Shown: positions 1 through 10,416 of the stretch, in pieces
How the letters are laid out: every line of letters starts with the position of its first letter
How positions within the stretch are numbered: position 1 is the first letter of the stretch
DNA from: Leishmania mexicana MHOM/GT/2001/U1103
Lineage: Eukaryota > Euglenozoa > Kinetoplastea > Trypanosomatida > Trypanosomatidae
Assembly (NCBI RefSeq): GCF_000234665.1
Contig: NC_018330.1
Coordinates: forward strand, 548,434-612,433
DNA length: 64,000 nt
Direction: 5' to 3'
Translations under genes and position numbers: made by a program
Notes under the pieces: generated by a model
Database searches by the model: none
Seen by the model: the letters and a program-made list of their open reading frames with translations, nothing else
What the model was told of the DNA's origin: nothing

Positions 1-827
1 GCTTGTGATTGGCTGCGCATGGCAGAACAGCGAAAATTCGCTGGCACGACCTTGTTGTTCAACAAAAAGGCGGAGGCCGACGGCACATCCAGCGCCAAAG
101 CGCTCTTTGTTTACTATTTCTCCTACTCACTAGAAAAGACGAATGCACACGCTTTCTTTTTCTTTCTTTCTTTCTTCCGCTCCATCATAGAGGAAGTCGA
201 CCAGGGCCACCAAATGCGCTGACTCCTGCAGCAACTGCTTGGTGTGCTGAAACGAGCCTCTGGAATGCGCTGCTTACCAAGTCTTATTTTCCTGCTTTAC
301 AAAGCGCAGTAAAAGGCGGCTGACGTGAGCCTTTCTCATCTGGGCTGTACCTTTTTGGGAGAAAATGTACCCACTAGAGTCCGGCGCGCAGACAAGCAGA
401 ACCCAGTGGCGGGGCCTAACGGATTGCCTGCACGCTTCAAACGCCGCTCACTCAGCAAGCTCCATTACATCCTCCGCTCATTTCGAGTCTCTATGCTCTC
501 GGAGCCAGCTCCACGACGTCGTCTGCAGAAAAAAAAAACATGACTGTCCCTTTCCCTTGTCGTGACTCCCGACCAGCAAGGAAAAGCCTGCTACAATCGA
601 TTGCCCTATGCTGCAGCAATATCCTTGCGCCTGGATGAAGCAAAGTGCCTCTTCTTTACGGACGCGGTCATCTCAGATTCTTCCACTCCACCCTGCAAAG
701 CACTTTGGTTTTCCGTATTTTTTTTTCGTTGCATCTCCTTGTTTTCCCTCACACAGCTGCCTTTCCTCTGTCTACAATAAGCACTCAGACCATTTCTCTC
801 TGAAGACCGCCTTCACTTGCCTCCTCG
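1..827. other. Intergenic / UTR sequence, no gene seen
   Basis: No open frame here has coding character. The stretch probably holds the 3' UTR of a gene outside the window and the 5' UTR of the oligopeptidase gene. It contains T-rich runs at about 150-180 and 716-728 and an A-run near 530. A spliced-leader acceptor is proposed at 755-756. Confidence 0.6.
755..756 (+). promoter_or_regulatory. Putative spliced-leader trans-splice acceptor for the oligopeptidase gene
   Basis: A pyrimidine-rich stretch at 705-750 is followed by the first AG at 755-756. The next start codon is at 828, which gives a 5' UTR of about 70 bases, a normal size for trypanosomatids. Inferred from sequence only. Confidence 0.5.
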
Positions 828-2885
828 ATGGCCGCCACTTCAATCTTTGCAGATATCTCCACAGTCGGAAAATGCGCCGCACTGTTTCCCAAGACGGTTG
901 CCGCATGCGAGGACCTGGTTAAGGCAGCGAAGCATCGCGCAGAGCAGTCGCTGGGGAAGATCTACGGCATCGCTCCTCCCAACCGCACCTTCCAAAACAC
1001 CGCCAAGTCCATTGATATGGCGTCAATTGAACTGGAGGTGTCGGCCAGTCTGCTGTCCGTCATCGCAAGCGTGTCTCCGAGCAAGGAGGTGCGTGACGAG
1101 GCAACCAACCGCGTCGTAGAGCTCGAGACTTTTTCTATCGACAATTTCGAGTCGAACCGCCAGCTGTACTCTGCGCTGAAGGAGGTGTGTGCCACGCCGG
1201 CGTATGAGGCCGTGTACGCGAGCGGGAAGGCACCGCGTGAATACACGTACTGGATGGAGGAGCAGCTTGCTGATTACCGCCGCAAGGGTATGGAGCTGCC
1301 AGAGGAAGAGTTCCAGAAGGTCGTGCAGCTGCAAAAGGAGCTCGCGTCGCTGTGCACTGTGTTTCAGCAGAACATCAGCGAAGACAAGACCGAGGTGCAT
1401 TTCACGGTGGATGCGCTGAAGGGCGTGCCGGAGAGTGTGCTGTCGGCACTGCAGCGCACGGAGGCTGGTGAGTGCACGGTGAAGATGGACTACCCGACCT
1501 ACTTCGCCGTAATGAAGAACTGCGAGGTGGCGTCAACGCGTCAGGCGGTGGCGCAAGCCTTCACAAATCGCGCGTACCCCGTGAACGACAATGTGCTGAA
1601 GGACATCATCGAAAAGCGCCATCAGCTGGCAGTCCTCCTCGGCTACCCATCCTTCGCCCATCTGTACATCTCGGACAAGATGGCGAAGAAGCCGGAGATG
1701 GCGCAGGCGTTTGTGGAAAACCTGATCCCGAAGGTGCAGAAGAAGTGGGCGACGGAGGCGGAGCTGCTCAAGAAGCACCTGCACCCCAGCTGCTCGCTGT
1801 CGCCTGCAGGGGAAATCCAGGCTTACGACATCCCTTTCATGATCAACCAGATCAAGAAGACGCTGCTGAATGTGAGCGAGACAGAGATCCAGGAGTACTT
1901 CCCGATGGACGCGACAGTGAAAGCGCTCTTCGACATCTACCAGTCCTTCTTTGATATCACGTTCCTGCAGGTCGACAACGGGTCGGAGCTGTGGCACAGC
2001 GAAGTAAAGACCCTGGAGGTCAAGGACAAGAAGAGCGGCTGTATGCTGGGCTATATCATCCTTGATCTATTCCCTCGTGAAGGCAAGTACTCGCACGCGT
2101 GCTGCCACTCTGTGGTGCCGCCCGTGCTTCTCAAGGAAGATGGAAACGACTTCTCCCCGGCACTGGCCGTTGTCATTGCGAATTTCCCAGGAGCCACAGC
2201 CGACCGGCCGGCGCTGTTCCTCCACGACGACGTCGAAACCTTCTTCCACGAGTTTGGCCACGCTATTCACTCTCTGATGGGGAGGACGCGTATGGCGACC
2301 TTTGCAGGCACGCGTGTGAAGCGTGACTTCGTAGAGCTGCCGTCCCAAATGCTTGAGGAGTGGCTGTGGGAACCGGAAATTCTGCAGACGATCACGAGCC
2401 ATTACAAGACGAAGGAGCCGCTGCCACGCGCGTTGATCGACGCCAAGGTGGCATCGAAGAACGCCTTCAGTGGACGCGACACGCTTCGCCAGCTGCAGTT
2501 CGCGACATATTCGCTTCAGATTTTCGGACTGCCATTCTCGACACAGCCGCGCGACAGCCTCAACACTACGCAGCTCTTCTACGATTTGGAGCCGCGCGTG
2601 ATGCCTGGTGTGCAGTACGAGCACAACACGCACTTTGAGAGCGCATTCGGGCACTTGACGGGCTACGGTGCCGGCTACTACGGGTACATGTGGTCCAAGG
2701 TGTTTGCCTTGGACTTGTTCGAGTACATCCGCTCGCACAACGGTCTCCTCGACCCAAAGATGGGCTGCCGCTACGTGGACTGCATCATCGGTGTCGGCGG
2801 CAGCCAGGACCCGAACGACATGCTTGTCAAGTTCCTCGGGCGCGAGCCGAACAATGAGGCATTCCTGCGCAGCATTGGTGTGTAG
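828..2885 (+). CDS. Thimet oligopeptidase-like zinc metallopeptidase (family M3)
   Basis: This 685-residue protein has the length of the thimet oligopeptidase/neurolysin family. Members are zinc endopeptidases that cut short peptides, mostly in the cytosol, downstream of the proteasome. The catalytic motif HEFGH is at residues 474-478. The third zinc ligand is a glutamate at 503, exactly 25 residues past the second histidine, in the conserved context RDFVELPSQMLEEW. The C-terminal part has the family's GYGAGYYGYMWS segment, which lies near the substrate-binding tyrosines. There is no signal peptide or membrane segment. The start is the first ATG after a good acceptor AG at 755. The frame is intact and codon use is GC-rich like the neighbours. 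Family assignment is firm; the natural substrate is unknown. Confidence 0.95.
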   Translation: MAATSIFADISTVGKCAALFPKTVAACEDLVKAAKHRAEQSLGKIYGIAPPNRTFQNTAKSIDMASIELEVSASLLSVIASVSPSKEVRDEATNRVVELETFSIDNFESNRQLYSALKEVCATPAYEAVYASGKAPREYTYWMEEQLADYRRKGMELPEEEFQKVVQLQKELASLCTVFQQNISEDKTEVHFTVDALKGVPESVLSALQRTEAGECTVKMDYPTYFAVMKNCEVASTRQAVAQAFTNRAYPVNDNVLKDIIEKRHQLAVLLGYPSFAHLYISDKMAKKPEMAQAFVENLIPKVQKKWATEAELLKKHLHPSCSLSPAGEIQAYDIPFMINQIKKTLLNVSETEIQEYFPMDATVKALFDIYQSFFDITFLQVDNGSELWHSEVKTLEVKDKKSGCMLGYIILDLFPREGKYSHACCHSVVPPVLLKEDGNDFSPALAVVIANFPGATADRPALFLHDDVETFFHEFGHAIHSLMGRTRMATFAGTRVKRDFVELPSQMLEEWLWEPEILQTITSHYKTKEPLPRALIDAKVASKNAFSGRDTLRQLQFATYSLQIFGLPFSTQPRDSLNTTQLFYDLEPRVMPGVQYEHNTHFESAFGHLTGYGAGYYGYMWSKVFALDLFEYIRSHNGLLDPKMGCRYVDCIIGVGGSQDPNDMLVKFLGREPNNEAFLRSIGV

Positions 2886-3539
2886 GATGAGGCGGCGGCA
2901 CGGTGTTTGCCAAGCGTGAAAGACGGCAGGTGCGTAGGGACACGGTTGGGGCCCCTCCCTTTCACGTCTTGCAGCTCTGGCTCTCAACTATTCTACAGAC
3001 GCCACACGTCCTCATACTCATACGTGTACATGTATGTGATTTATTATAGTGGTCCTATCTTTTATGTGTGTGTATATGGTCTCTATTGTTGGGGAACTCG
3101 GCTGGCTATGTAGTGCACGCCGGGTGGTGTGTCTAGGTGCTCACTTCGGTCCCTCTCCTATTATCGCATGGCCAAATGCTCTTGAGTCCATCCAGCGTAC
3201 AGGCACACTCACTTTCACTCTGTGCTTGTGTCCATATATTAGGCGTCTTAGCTACGCTTGAGCATCTCCCTTAAGCCTTGTTTTCGGTGGTGATGCCGTC
3301 CTCGCACTTTCCGAGGAATGAGCTTGCAGGAGACGAGGCAGGGCATGAGTGTACAACTTTTAATTCCAGCTGCTGCGAGATGCCGCCTTCTGTACTCGAC
3401 GCTGGCCACGCCCTTTGCTGATGCTCCTCAACGATGCACACTCCATTACGGTGGTTTGAGAGGTTCCAAAGAAAGTCATTTGATTCGCTTTACTCGCTCG
3501 ACACCGACACACTCGCTGATGAGGGACAACACCTCACCG

Positions 3540-4000
3540 CGTGGTATCACAGGGGCTAGTAACAGCTTTCTGGGGAGGCCGAGCAGCCCCCGTCCCAGCC
3601 AGCGTCGAGCCACTCCTGGTGGTGACACGGCCAGGGCACCTACGGTGTGGGGAGGTCAGTGCGATGCGTTGGCACGGATGCCGGCGGTCAATCCCTGGAC
3701 GGCGTTGCGTCGGTGCGGCCCGCAGCCGTGGCCATGCCTGTGCCATCCATGCGATGGGTGAGGTGCCAGCGTGGTTCCAGCGCGCCTCACCCGGGCCCCA
3801 CACTGCCTACTGCTGGGGAGGCTGAGTCGACCCGCGGAGCGGGTGGGCGGGTAGAGTTTTGGGTCAGGGGCCGTCCACAGATGGCTGGGCCGGCGCACTG
3901 CTGTGATGCGTGTCAACGGCTGCGTTGCACCACGCGATGGGTGCCTGTGACAGACCCGGTAGAGTGGAGCCTAGCGCACGTTGTACGGCGTAGGAATGGG
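3540..4000 (+). mobile_element. SIDER-like short degenerate retroposon, sense orientation
   Basis: This GC-rich block is repeated almost exactly at 48893-49345 and, more distantly and inverted, at 29844-30293 and 35570-36020. Conserved landmarks include ccatccatgcgatgggtgag (about 3745-3764) and gcgttgcaccacgcgatggg (about 3922-3941). Size (about 0.45 kb), lack of coding capacity, location in a presumed 3' UTR and repetition fit the Leishmania SIDER family. These are relics of ingi/L1Tc-type elements that are known to lower stability or translation of mRNAs carrying them. The assignment rests on recall of the family plus the internal repetition; the exact ends are approximate. Confidence 0.7.
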
Positions 4001-4131
4001 TACGTGGCAAGGCAACGAACAGGAGAACCATGCACTCTTTCTGCGCCAGGTTTTTTTGTGACGCCGTTGCCACACCATCTCCTCTGTCCCCTCCTTCTCC
4101 ACGCACCCCTGCCCTGATCGTGCGTCTGCAC

Positions 4132-4133
4132 AG
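4132..4133 (+). promoter_or_regulatory. Putative spliced-leader acceptor for the 4302 gene
   Basis: A C/T-rich tract at about 4072-4118 is followed by an AG at 4132-4133. The start codon at 4302 lies 168 bases downstream. Inferred from sequence only. Confidence 0.4.
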
Positions 4134-4301
4134 TAACCGATTGCACACGGAACCTCCTCTCTCCTCTCTTCCTCGTAGTGCCGCTTTGATCAGCTGGCCA
4201 TTTGTCGGCCCGCTGTGCACCGTGATGATTGCGTGTGGAGAGGGCCGAAAGCACCCCCTGTCGCTGGCGCACCACATACTGGCGCGTAGTGACCGTTGAC
4301 C

Positions 4302-6065
4302 ATGGAGTTCTCGTCCTCTTCCTCCTCGGATGCGGGGCTGGAAGAAGAGCTGCATCGGAACTTCCACCGTGAGCGAAGAGAACAACGTGGTATTGTCCGA
4401 GCATCTTCGTCGGCCACCCGCTGCGAAACCATGCGCTTCACGATGCCTGATGGCCGATCGATCGAGGTTCGCAAAGGTGCCATCTATATTCCCTCGCGTG
4501 ACATGTACGTTCATGTGCTGCAGGCGCGCTGCTCCCCGGAGAGGTGGTTTGGTGACGGTCGTGTGCCCCTTCGGCGACGCCGTCCACTACCGGCAGATAT
4601 GGTGGTCTTACAACGAGTAACGGAGGCGGCAGCAGCAGCAGCTGGTAGTGGTGTCACTGCCGCTCGTCCGCCCGTCAACGTGAGGCTGTCGGAAGCGACC
4701 GATAACGACTTTTTCGTCTTCAAGGAAGTGTTGCCTCAGAAAGCTGAAGAAAATGCTGGCGAAGTCGCCACCCCTCTGGTAAAGATCACCTCCTTTACAG
4801 CACAGGGACGCCAGAACAGCTGGCATGATCCTCTGATTGACACGCGCTTTCAACGCATGGCGTTCCTGTCTCGCTGGTGCTTCTCCATGGCTCACCCGCG
4901 ATTGCTGAGAGAGGCTCGGTACGACACATGGGACGCGGTTGAGCTTGTCCCTCCACTTCACGTGGACGACGTGTGCTGCTACGATGATTCGCTGGGCATC
5001 CTGTGGAGCCTAAGTGGGCGGGATGGGCGCTTGTGGTACTTGCGATACGACAACAGTGCTACCACTACTACTCGCGGTGCCGCTCTCATGTCGGTATGTG
5101 TTACCACAATCGATGCGGCCACTGCGCAGCGGTGTGTCGGGATGTACTGTCAGCATGAACGGTCTTCGTCGTACGGCACAGCTGTCGACGATGACGAGGC
5201 AACAAGCGGGTGCGTGTGTTGTCTGCTCGTGGTCACCACCTCCCACGCTCTTAACATACGCCTCGTGTACACCTGGAGCAACAGGTTCACGGTAGAGCAC
5301 CCGTTGTCGACACTGAAGCTGGAATCGGTGCTCCCCAGGGCCTTGCAACTGTCGAGTGTAACGTGCTGCTGCCCCGGGAATGCGGAAAAGCCGCCTGATG
5401 TACCGCTGTCCTCCGCCAACGACACTTCCTTTTGTGTCGGCGCCGGGCGAAGTGTGTTTGCGTTCATCTGGCGTCATGGTCAGTGGGACAGAGTACGCCT
5501 CGCCACGTTTGCGGCGACTGATGTAACGGCTTTGGCTCTCCACGGCGCGCTTGGCCATCCCTCGTTGCCTGTCGCCGTCGTTGCTGGCATGCGCAACGGA
5601 ACGATTCAAGTCGTTACCGCAGAGGGGCGGATGCGAAACAAGGCCACCTTCAACCCCACACCTCGACACAATGGATCTGATATTACCTCTATGTACGCGG
5701 TACAAGGTCTTGCCTACGGGATCGTCTCTGTTGCTCGCGATGGCGGGGCGAAGCTCTGGGATCTGCGTCGCCTCGGGTCTGACAAAGACCCGGTGTGCAC
5801 CTTGCTCACCTCGCGCCTCGGTGGTGGTCAGTCAGGGGCGTGTAGTACGGCCATGGCCGGGCACCTGCTGGCCGTCTCCTCTGTCTCCACGGGGCTTGTA
5901 TGCGTGGACGCTCAAACAGGCACCCGGCTGTTTCACACGACACAAAAGCTGTCCCCAGCAACCCGCATCGCATTCGGGTCTCTCAGCAACGTCGACGGCA
6001 ACGATGGCTTTGAGCTCTACACCTTCACCCCCTACTACACACAGCGCTTTCACCTTCACCTATGA
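4302..6065 (+). CDS. Hypothetical protein, probable beta-propeller (WD40-like)
   Basis: The protein has 587 residues from the first ATG (MEFSSSSSSDAGLEEELHRN). An N-terminal Ser-rich, charged region precedes blocks that resemble degenerate WD40 blades. Examples are SLSGRDGRLWYLRY in the middle and SVARDGGAKLWDLRRLG near residue 480; the latter has the classical GH/D...W-D blade ending. Such proteins serve as scaffolds in complexes, so location and partners cannot be told from the sequence. There are no membrane segments. The frame is intact. I do not recognise an orthologue with a known function. The propeller fold is an inference from two or three blade-like motifs. Confidence 0.75.
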   Translation: MEFSSSSSSDAGLEEELHRNFHRERREQRGIVRASSSATRCETMRFTMPDGRSIEVRKGAIYIPSRDMYVHVLQARCSPERWFGDGRVPLRRRRPLPADMVVLQRVTEAAAAAAGSGVTAARPPVNVRLSEATDNDFFVFKEVLPQKAEENAGEVATPLVKITSFTAQGRQNSWHDPLIDTRFQRMAFLSRWCFSMAHPRLLREARYDTWDAVELVPPLHVDDVCCYDDSLGILWSLSGRDGRLWYLRYDNSATTTTRGAALMSVCVTTIDAATAQRCVGMYCQHERSSSYGTAVDDDEATSGCVCCLLVVTTSHALNIRLVYTWSNRFTVEHPLSTLKLESVLPRALQLSSVTCCCPGNAEKPPDVPLSSANDTSFCVGAGRSVFAFIWRHGQWDRVRLATFAATDVTALALHGALGHPSLPVAVVAGMRNGTIQVVTAEGRMRNKATFNPTPRHNGSDITSMYAVQGLAYGIVSVARDGGAKLWDLRRLGSDKDPVCTLLTSRLGGGQSGACSTAMAGHLLAVSSVSTGLVCVDAQTGTRLFHTTQKLSPATRIAFGSLSNVDGNDGFELYTFTPYYTQRFHLHL

Positions 6066-6983
6066 GAGAGGGGGTGGGTATGTGAGTGTGTGTGTGTGAG
6101 GGAAAGTAGGCCGACGGCAACAACGCAGACACGGCTCGTGATGACTCGTGCCGTTCTCTTTTTCATTTCCGCTGCTACAGCCTACCACAAGGGGGACTAC
6201 GTGTGCCTAAAGGTCCTGTCCCCAATTCGAGCACACTCACGCACACACACCAGAGACAAGGAAACATTCACTTACAGAGAAGGATAGTCAAGTGGACAAA
6301 CTGCTCTACTGCAGAGGAGGAACCCACGCTTACATCAACACAACGGCTGGCGTGACGATGATGATCACGCTGCTACTCTTGCCTGTCGCCGTTGATGTAG
6401 AGTTGATAGCCTCTTCCCCCCTCTACCTTCGCCCTTTGAAGATGTGCTTCGAGGCGCCCCCTCTTCGCCTCCCCTCCTCGCACACGCACAAACCCAAGCG
6501 CGCACAGCATGTACGCTCTTGTAGTTCTGCTGCTTCCTGGCATGCGCACCCCTCCCACTTCCATCTGCCCCACTCCCCTTTTCCTTCTCTCCGTGCCGCT
6601 TTCTATTATCGCTTCTCTTTTCATTGACGCGTGCGTGCGTGCCCCTCCACCGGTGATGTCACACACACACACATACATGTATATATATATATTCATTCTT
6701 CCCCCTTTTCGGGTGTGGGGGGCTTGTTTGAGCATATCGCAGCAGCACAGTAGCAATGGGAGTCTGTTTAGTCGTTCGATTGTCGTTGCTGACGCCGTGT
6801 CAACGACGTCGAAGAGCTCGACTCTCACAACACTGTCAACACCTGTACTCAAGCAAACACCACGTGCTTCCTTTGAAGATGCGCGGTCGTCCTTTAACTG
6901 TGATGAACCGTTTTCTGACTCCGACTGCCAGGTCTGGTCAGACCTGCAGCAGCGGAATAAACAATCCGAGCAGGACAGAATAG
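6066..6983. other. Intergenic region with TG and TA microsatellites
   Basis: Contains a short TG run at about 6084-6098, a CA run at 6660-6671 and a TA run near 6680-6692. A pyrimidine tract at 6690-6712 could feed trans-splicing of the next gene. A protein-like stretch in a different frame at about 6756-7039, rich in Ser and Thr, may be a lost 5' extension of the next gene. Confidence 0.45.
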
Positions 6984-8499
6984 ATGGTGTGCCATGCGCG
7001 CAGAGATCCCCCCTCATCGCTATTCTTTCACCGCATTAGTCTTGAGCGACTCCCCATGTCTGCAGAGGTGACATCTGCAGCGGGAGCGGCAGGAAACAGG
7101 TTTCGCATTGGGGCCAGAAGACGACGGCTGAGCAGGATCTTGAGCGATGTCTACTCGCAGCTCAACAACGTCACGCCTCGCCACGAATGCAAAGCCAATG
7201 AGGACTATCTCAAGCGCATCTTTGCTATAGTCAACTCAGAGGGCAGAAGAAAAGTGTCGACCATTCAGCTATTGACCATGCGCTTCAACGATGCGAGCCG
7301 CACCTCTACCGCGATGATGATGGCCGCAGCCGATCACGGCAAGGACGGTTACCTTACGGAAAGCGAGTTCGTCTCCTCCTTGGTTCACGTAGAAAGTGGG
7401 GCAGACCTCTTGCAGGTGGATTGTAATAAGTCAAAGCTGCCCAAGTTGAGCTCCAGCAGCGAGAACGACGACGCCGTTCTTGACTCCCTCGCTGGTCACT
7501 CCACTCAGGAAAAATCACAGAACGACGCTCATCTCCTGAAGACCCTCGGCAATATTCGTATGCGTGGCGTCGAGGTAACGAGCCTGTGTAGCCAGTCGAG
7601 CAGGTCCAAGTGCATCGCTACCTCACCCGATGGCAACCTGTACGCTGTGGCGCACCGATACGACAATGTCGCGCATGTGTACATGATCAGCAACGGCGCC
7701 GAGGTGTGTCGGCTTGCGGGTCACCAAGGGTCGCTGCTAGGCATTCTCCTCTCCCGATCGAAAGCACATTGTGACGGCAGCGCGCGACAACTTCATGGTC
7801 TTCCGGGATCACACGATCGGACTGGTGTGCCGCTTCTCCGAGCACCCGGGAATCGTCACGGCAGTTGCGGTGAGCCTCAAGGGCAAGTTTGTCTTCAGCG
7901 GGTCTCAGGATAACCTTGTTCGGAAATTCACGGCCTCCAAAGCCAAGATGCGCGGCGTGTTGCCAGACATCCCGTGTGAAACCCATGGCGTCATTGTAGC
8001 GCTCGCGACGCAGAGCACCAAGAACGACTTCATTGCCTTCTCACGTAGTTGCAGCCAGTGCGCTTACATCCCCAATGCCTACGATCTGCAACCCATTGGA
8101 CAGCTTAGTGGGCATAATTCACTGGTGTGGAAAGCCTCCCTCAACGCGGACGACAGCCTGCTATTCACATGCTGTGAGCGGAAGATCATTGTGTGGGATG
8201 GGACGTACTTCTCTTCCGTCAGAGTATCCATTAGTTCCGCGGTCTCGACGCCAGGGTCGTCTGCGGATGACGTCCTGTGGACAACGGCTGTGTTCGCGTC
8301 ACGAGAGCACTGTGGCTTACTTTTCTGTTCCAAATCACTTGGACAGATGCATGTGCTGAACGGCGATGCTGCGTACACGAAGGAAAGCATCATTGATATC
8401 CAGATGCACTCCAGAGTGGGCACGGCGTCACTCTTCGCAGGCGACACAATGGTGTGTGGAGACGAGTACGACAACGTATACCGCGTTCGTATAACTTAA
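6984..8499 (+). CDS. EF-hand plus WD40-repeat protein, frameshifted (broken gene or sequence error)
   Basis: Two reading frames together make one protein of about 500 residues. The first frame runs from 6984 (second ATG at 7056, perhaps the better start) to about 7757. It holds an EF-hand calcium loop, DHGKDGYLTESEF, near residue 117, then a first WD40 blade with SPDGNLYAVAHRYDN and GHQGSLLG. Reading must switch at about 7755-7762, in ctctcccgatcg, to the frame that carries DRKHIVTAARDN. That frame continues with blades such as VSLKGKFVFSGSQDNLVRKF and LSGHNSLVWKASLNADDSLLFTC up to the stop at 8497-8499. The join falls inside a WD40 blade where SPDRKHIV would be expected, so the gene was once continuous. 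A one-base insertion or two-base loss explains it. Calcium-responsive scaffold function is only inferred. Confidence 0.7.
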
Positions 8500-10416
8500 A
8501 CACATGCGGCGTTAGGGTGTGACGAAAGGAAATGATATCACTTTTCTCGTACACTCCCACGCACACATTTCGTCCGTTTCTTTTGTTGTTTGCAACCCTT
8601 GTCTTTCCACCTGAGCATAGGGGCCGACATGCACACCGCCGCGTGCACACGCACACACGAGCACGAACGCGCACACCTTCACTGTCGCATGCGGGGCAGA
8701 CATAAGAGAGCAAGCAATCGATCTACTTGGTGCAGAACCGTAGTATGCCTGTTTATCTTTTCTTTGTTGTTTCTTTCGCTTGGGTAATGCAGGATGTTGT
8801 ATCTCTTGATGTTTGTGTGCCTCTCTCCCTCCCCCCTCCCCCTCCATCTCCCTGTAAGCCCGTCAGATTTTTTTTATTGGGGGGAGGGGGTTCTCTCTTT
8901 TTTTTCGGCATGTGTGTCATCGCCACTGTCATTGCGGTCGAAGGACTACCTGTACATTTGTGTGCGCTGCTTTCCCTCGACCTCTTGTTTCCCTAACCCC
9001 TCCCCTCTCCCCTCTGTGAATGTGTGTGTGTGAGGGGGGGGGAATCCCCTCTTTAATTTACCCCTCAAGCATGTGTCTTACTGACCTGTGTGGGGGCGTG
9101 TGTGTTCCCGTCTTTTGTTTTTTTTCCTTCAGCTCACACCACCACCAAACCGCCTTTTCTCGTTCTCCGTACACCCTGCCGCTGTGGTATCCCTTTTTCC
9201 TTTTTTGTGTGTGGGGGAGGGGGGGGGGCATTCTTTTATATTTTTATTATTATTACTCTTTCTATTACACAATGGCCTCCCGCTGCGTGGACTGGCTACC
9301 AACTCGCTCATTGTCAGTCGAATGCGGTACTCCCTCTCTCCCTCTCCCCCCCCCCACGCACACACAACACATCAATCTGGTCTGGCAGGTTGAATGACGG
9401 ACTCGATGTGTGTTTTGGTGCCTCATCGTTTATTCCTTTTGTTCTCCGGTTCCTTCGTGGAACAGCATCGCGGAGAGGGATCGGGGAGGCGAGAGAGGCA
9501 CACACGCATACACACATACGTGCAACGGTGTAGACGTACGACACCCAAACGCAAGTGAAAACGAACGAGAAGTACGATTCCCGGGTATCTTCCAAAGAAT
9601 ACATGGGCGTGAGGAGGGGCGGATAGAGGTGTGCACTTCCTTGGTGGTGTGTCTGCAATGTGTCAGCAGATAACTTGCCTAGTACAGAGCCTCCTGACCT
9701 CCCTTCCCCACCTCCGTGTTCCTTACACGGTGTTATGACTGCATGTTGCGCAGTGGTGAAGATGCTCGTGGGGACGGTGTTCTGCTACGAGCGGCAACTC
9801 TCCTGCTGTGTGCGCACCATCTCCCTCCTTGTTGTGGTTGGTAAGTTGCCCCGACTCGCGTCTTCGAGTTGGTCACTCACTCTCCATCTCTCCGTTGCTT
9901 TCTGCATCCTCCTTCCCTCCCCTCCCCCGCCCACACATCACCATCCAGCGCTACATGCGTGTAATTTGGAGGGCAAAGGGGCCGAAAGTGAGGGGAAGAA
10001 GGAGAGAGAGCGCGATTCGCCGGGCGCGTGGACGCATCGGTGTACCGCCCACGACCTCTTTTACCTGCTATTCTTCAAAGCGAAAACCCCCACCTGCGGA
10101 CGAATTTCGCCAATCAAAAAAAAGTTTGGCCTCTCTCACACTCCGTGTCTGTGTGCCAAGCGACTGTTCCTTCCCTCTTCACTTCGTTCCCACGGTTCCA
10201 CCGCTGATGTAACGGGTGAGCCGAGGCCGAATAATAGAAAGAAAAGTCACGTCGTTCGCATTCGTCGCGCTCCCTCTTCCTCTGTATGTCTACATGGTCC
10301 TCTTCGCGTCAGCCAGCCAAATATTCGCCGATTCTCTTCACTTTTTTTTTCTGTCTTTTGCCTTCATAGATTTCACGAATGGAACAATCTGGTAGGAGGA
10401 GGCCGAATCGTCTGCA
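8500..10416. other. Long intergenic spacer, low complexity
   Basis: About 1.9 kb of C/T-rich sequence with homopolymer runs (T near 8869-8876, G near 9034-9042 and 9222-9229) and CA/TG runs. No frame shows coding character. It probably contains the 3' UTR of the WD40 gene and the 5' UTR of the U-box-like gene. Confidence 0.55.
10368..10369 (+). promoter_or_regulatory. Putative spliced-leader acceptor for the 10417 gene
   Basis: The strong T/C tract at 10333-10365 ends in ttcatag, with AG at 10368-10369. The start codon follows 47 bases later. Confidence 0.6.

Larger units (their letters stand above)
2886..4301. other. Intergenic region with an embedded SIDER-like element
   Basis: About 1.4 kb lies between two + strand genes. 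It is mostly 3' UTR-type sequence. The only structured part is the SIDER-like retroposon at about 3540-4000. No coding frame is convincing. Confidence 0.6.

Noticed and set aside
2067..2987. 306-codon open frame on the minus strand over the oligopeptidase gene
   Set aside because: Antisense shadow of a GC-rich real gene; Arg/His/Val/Leu-rich product with no domain.
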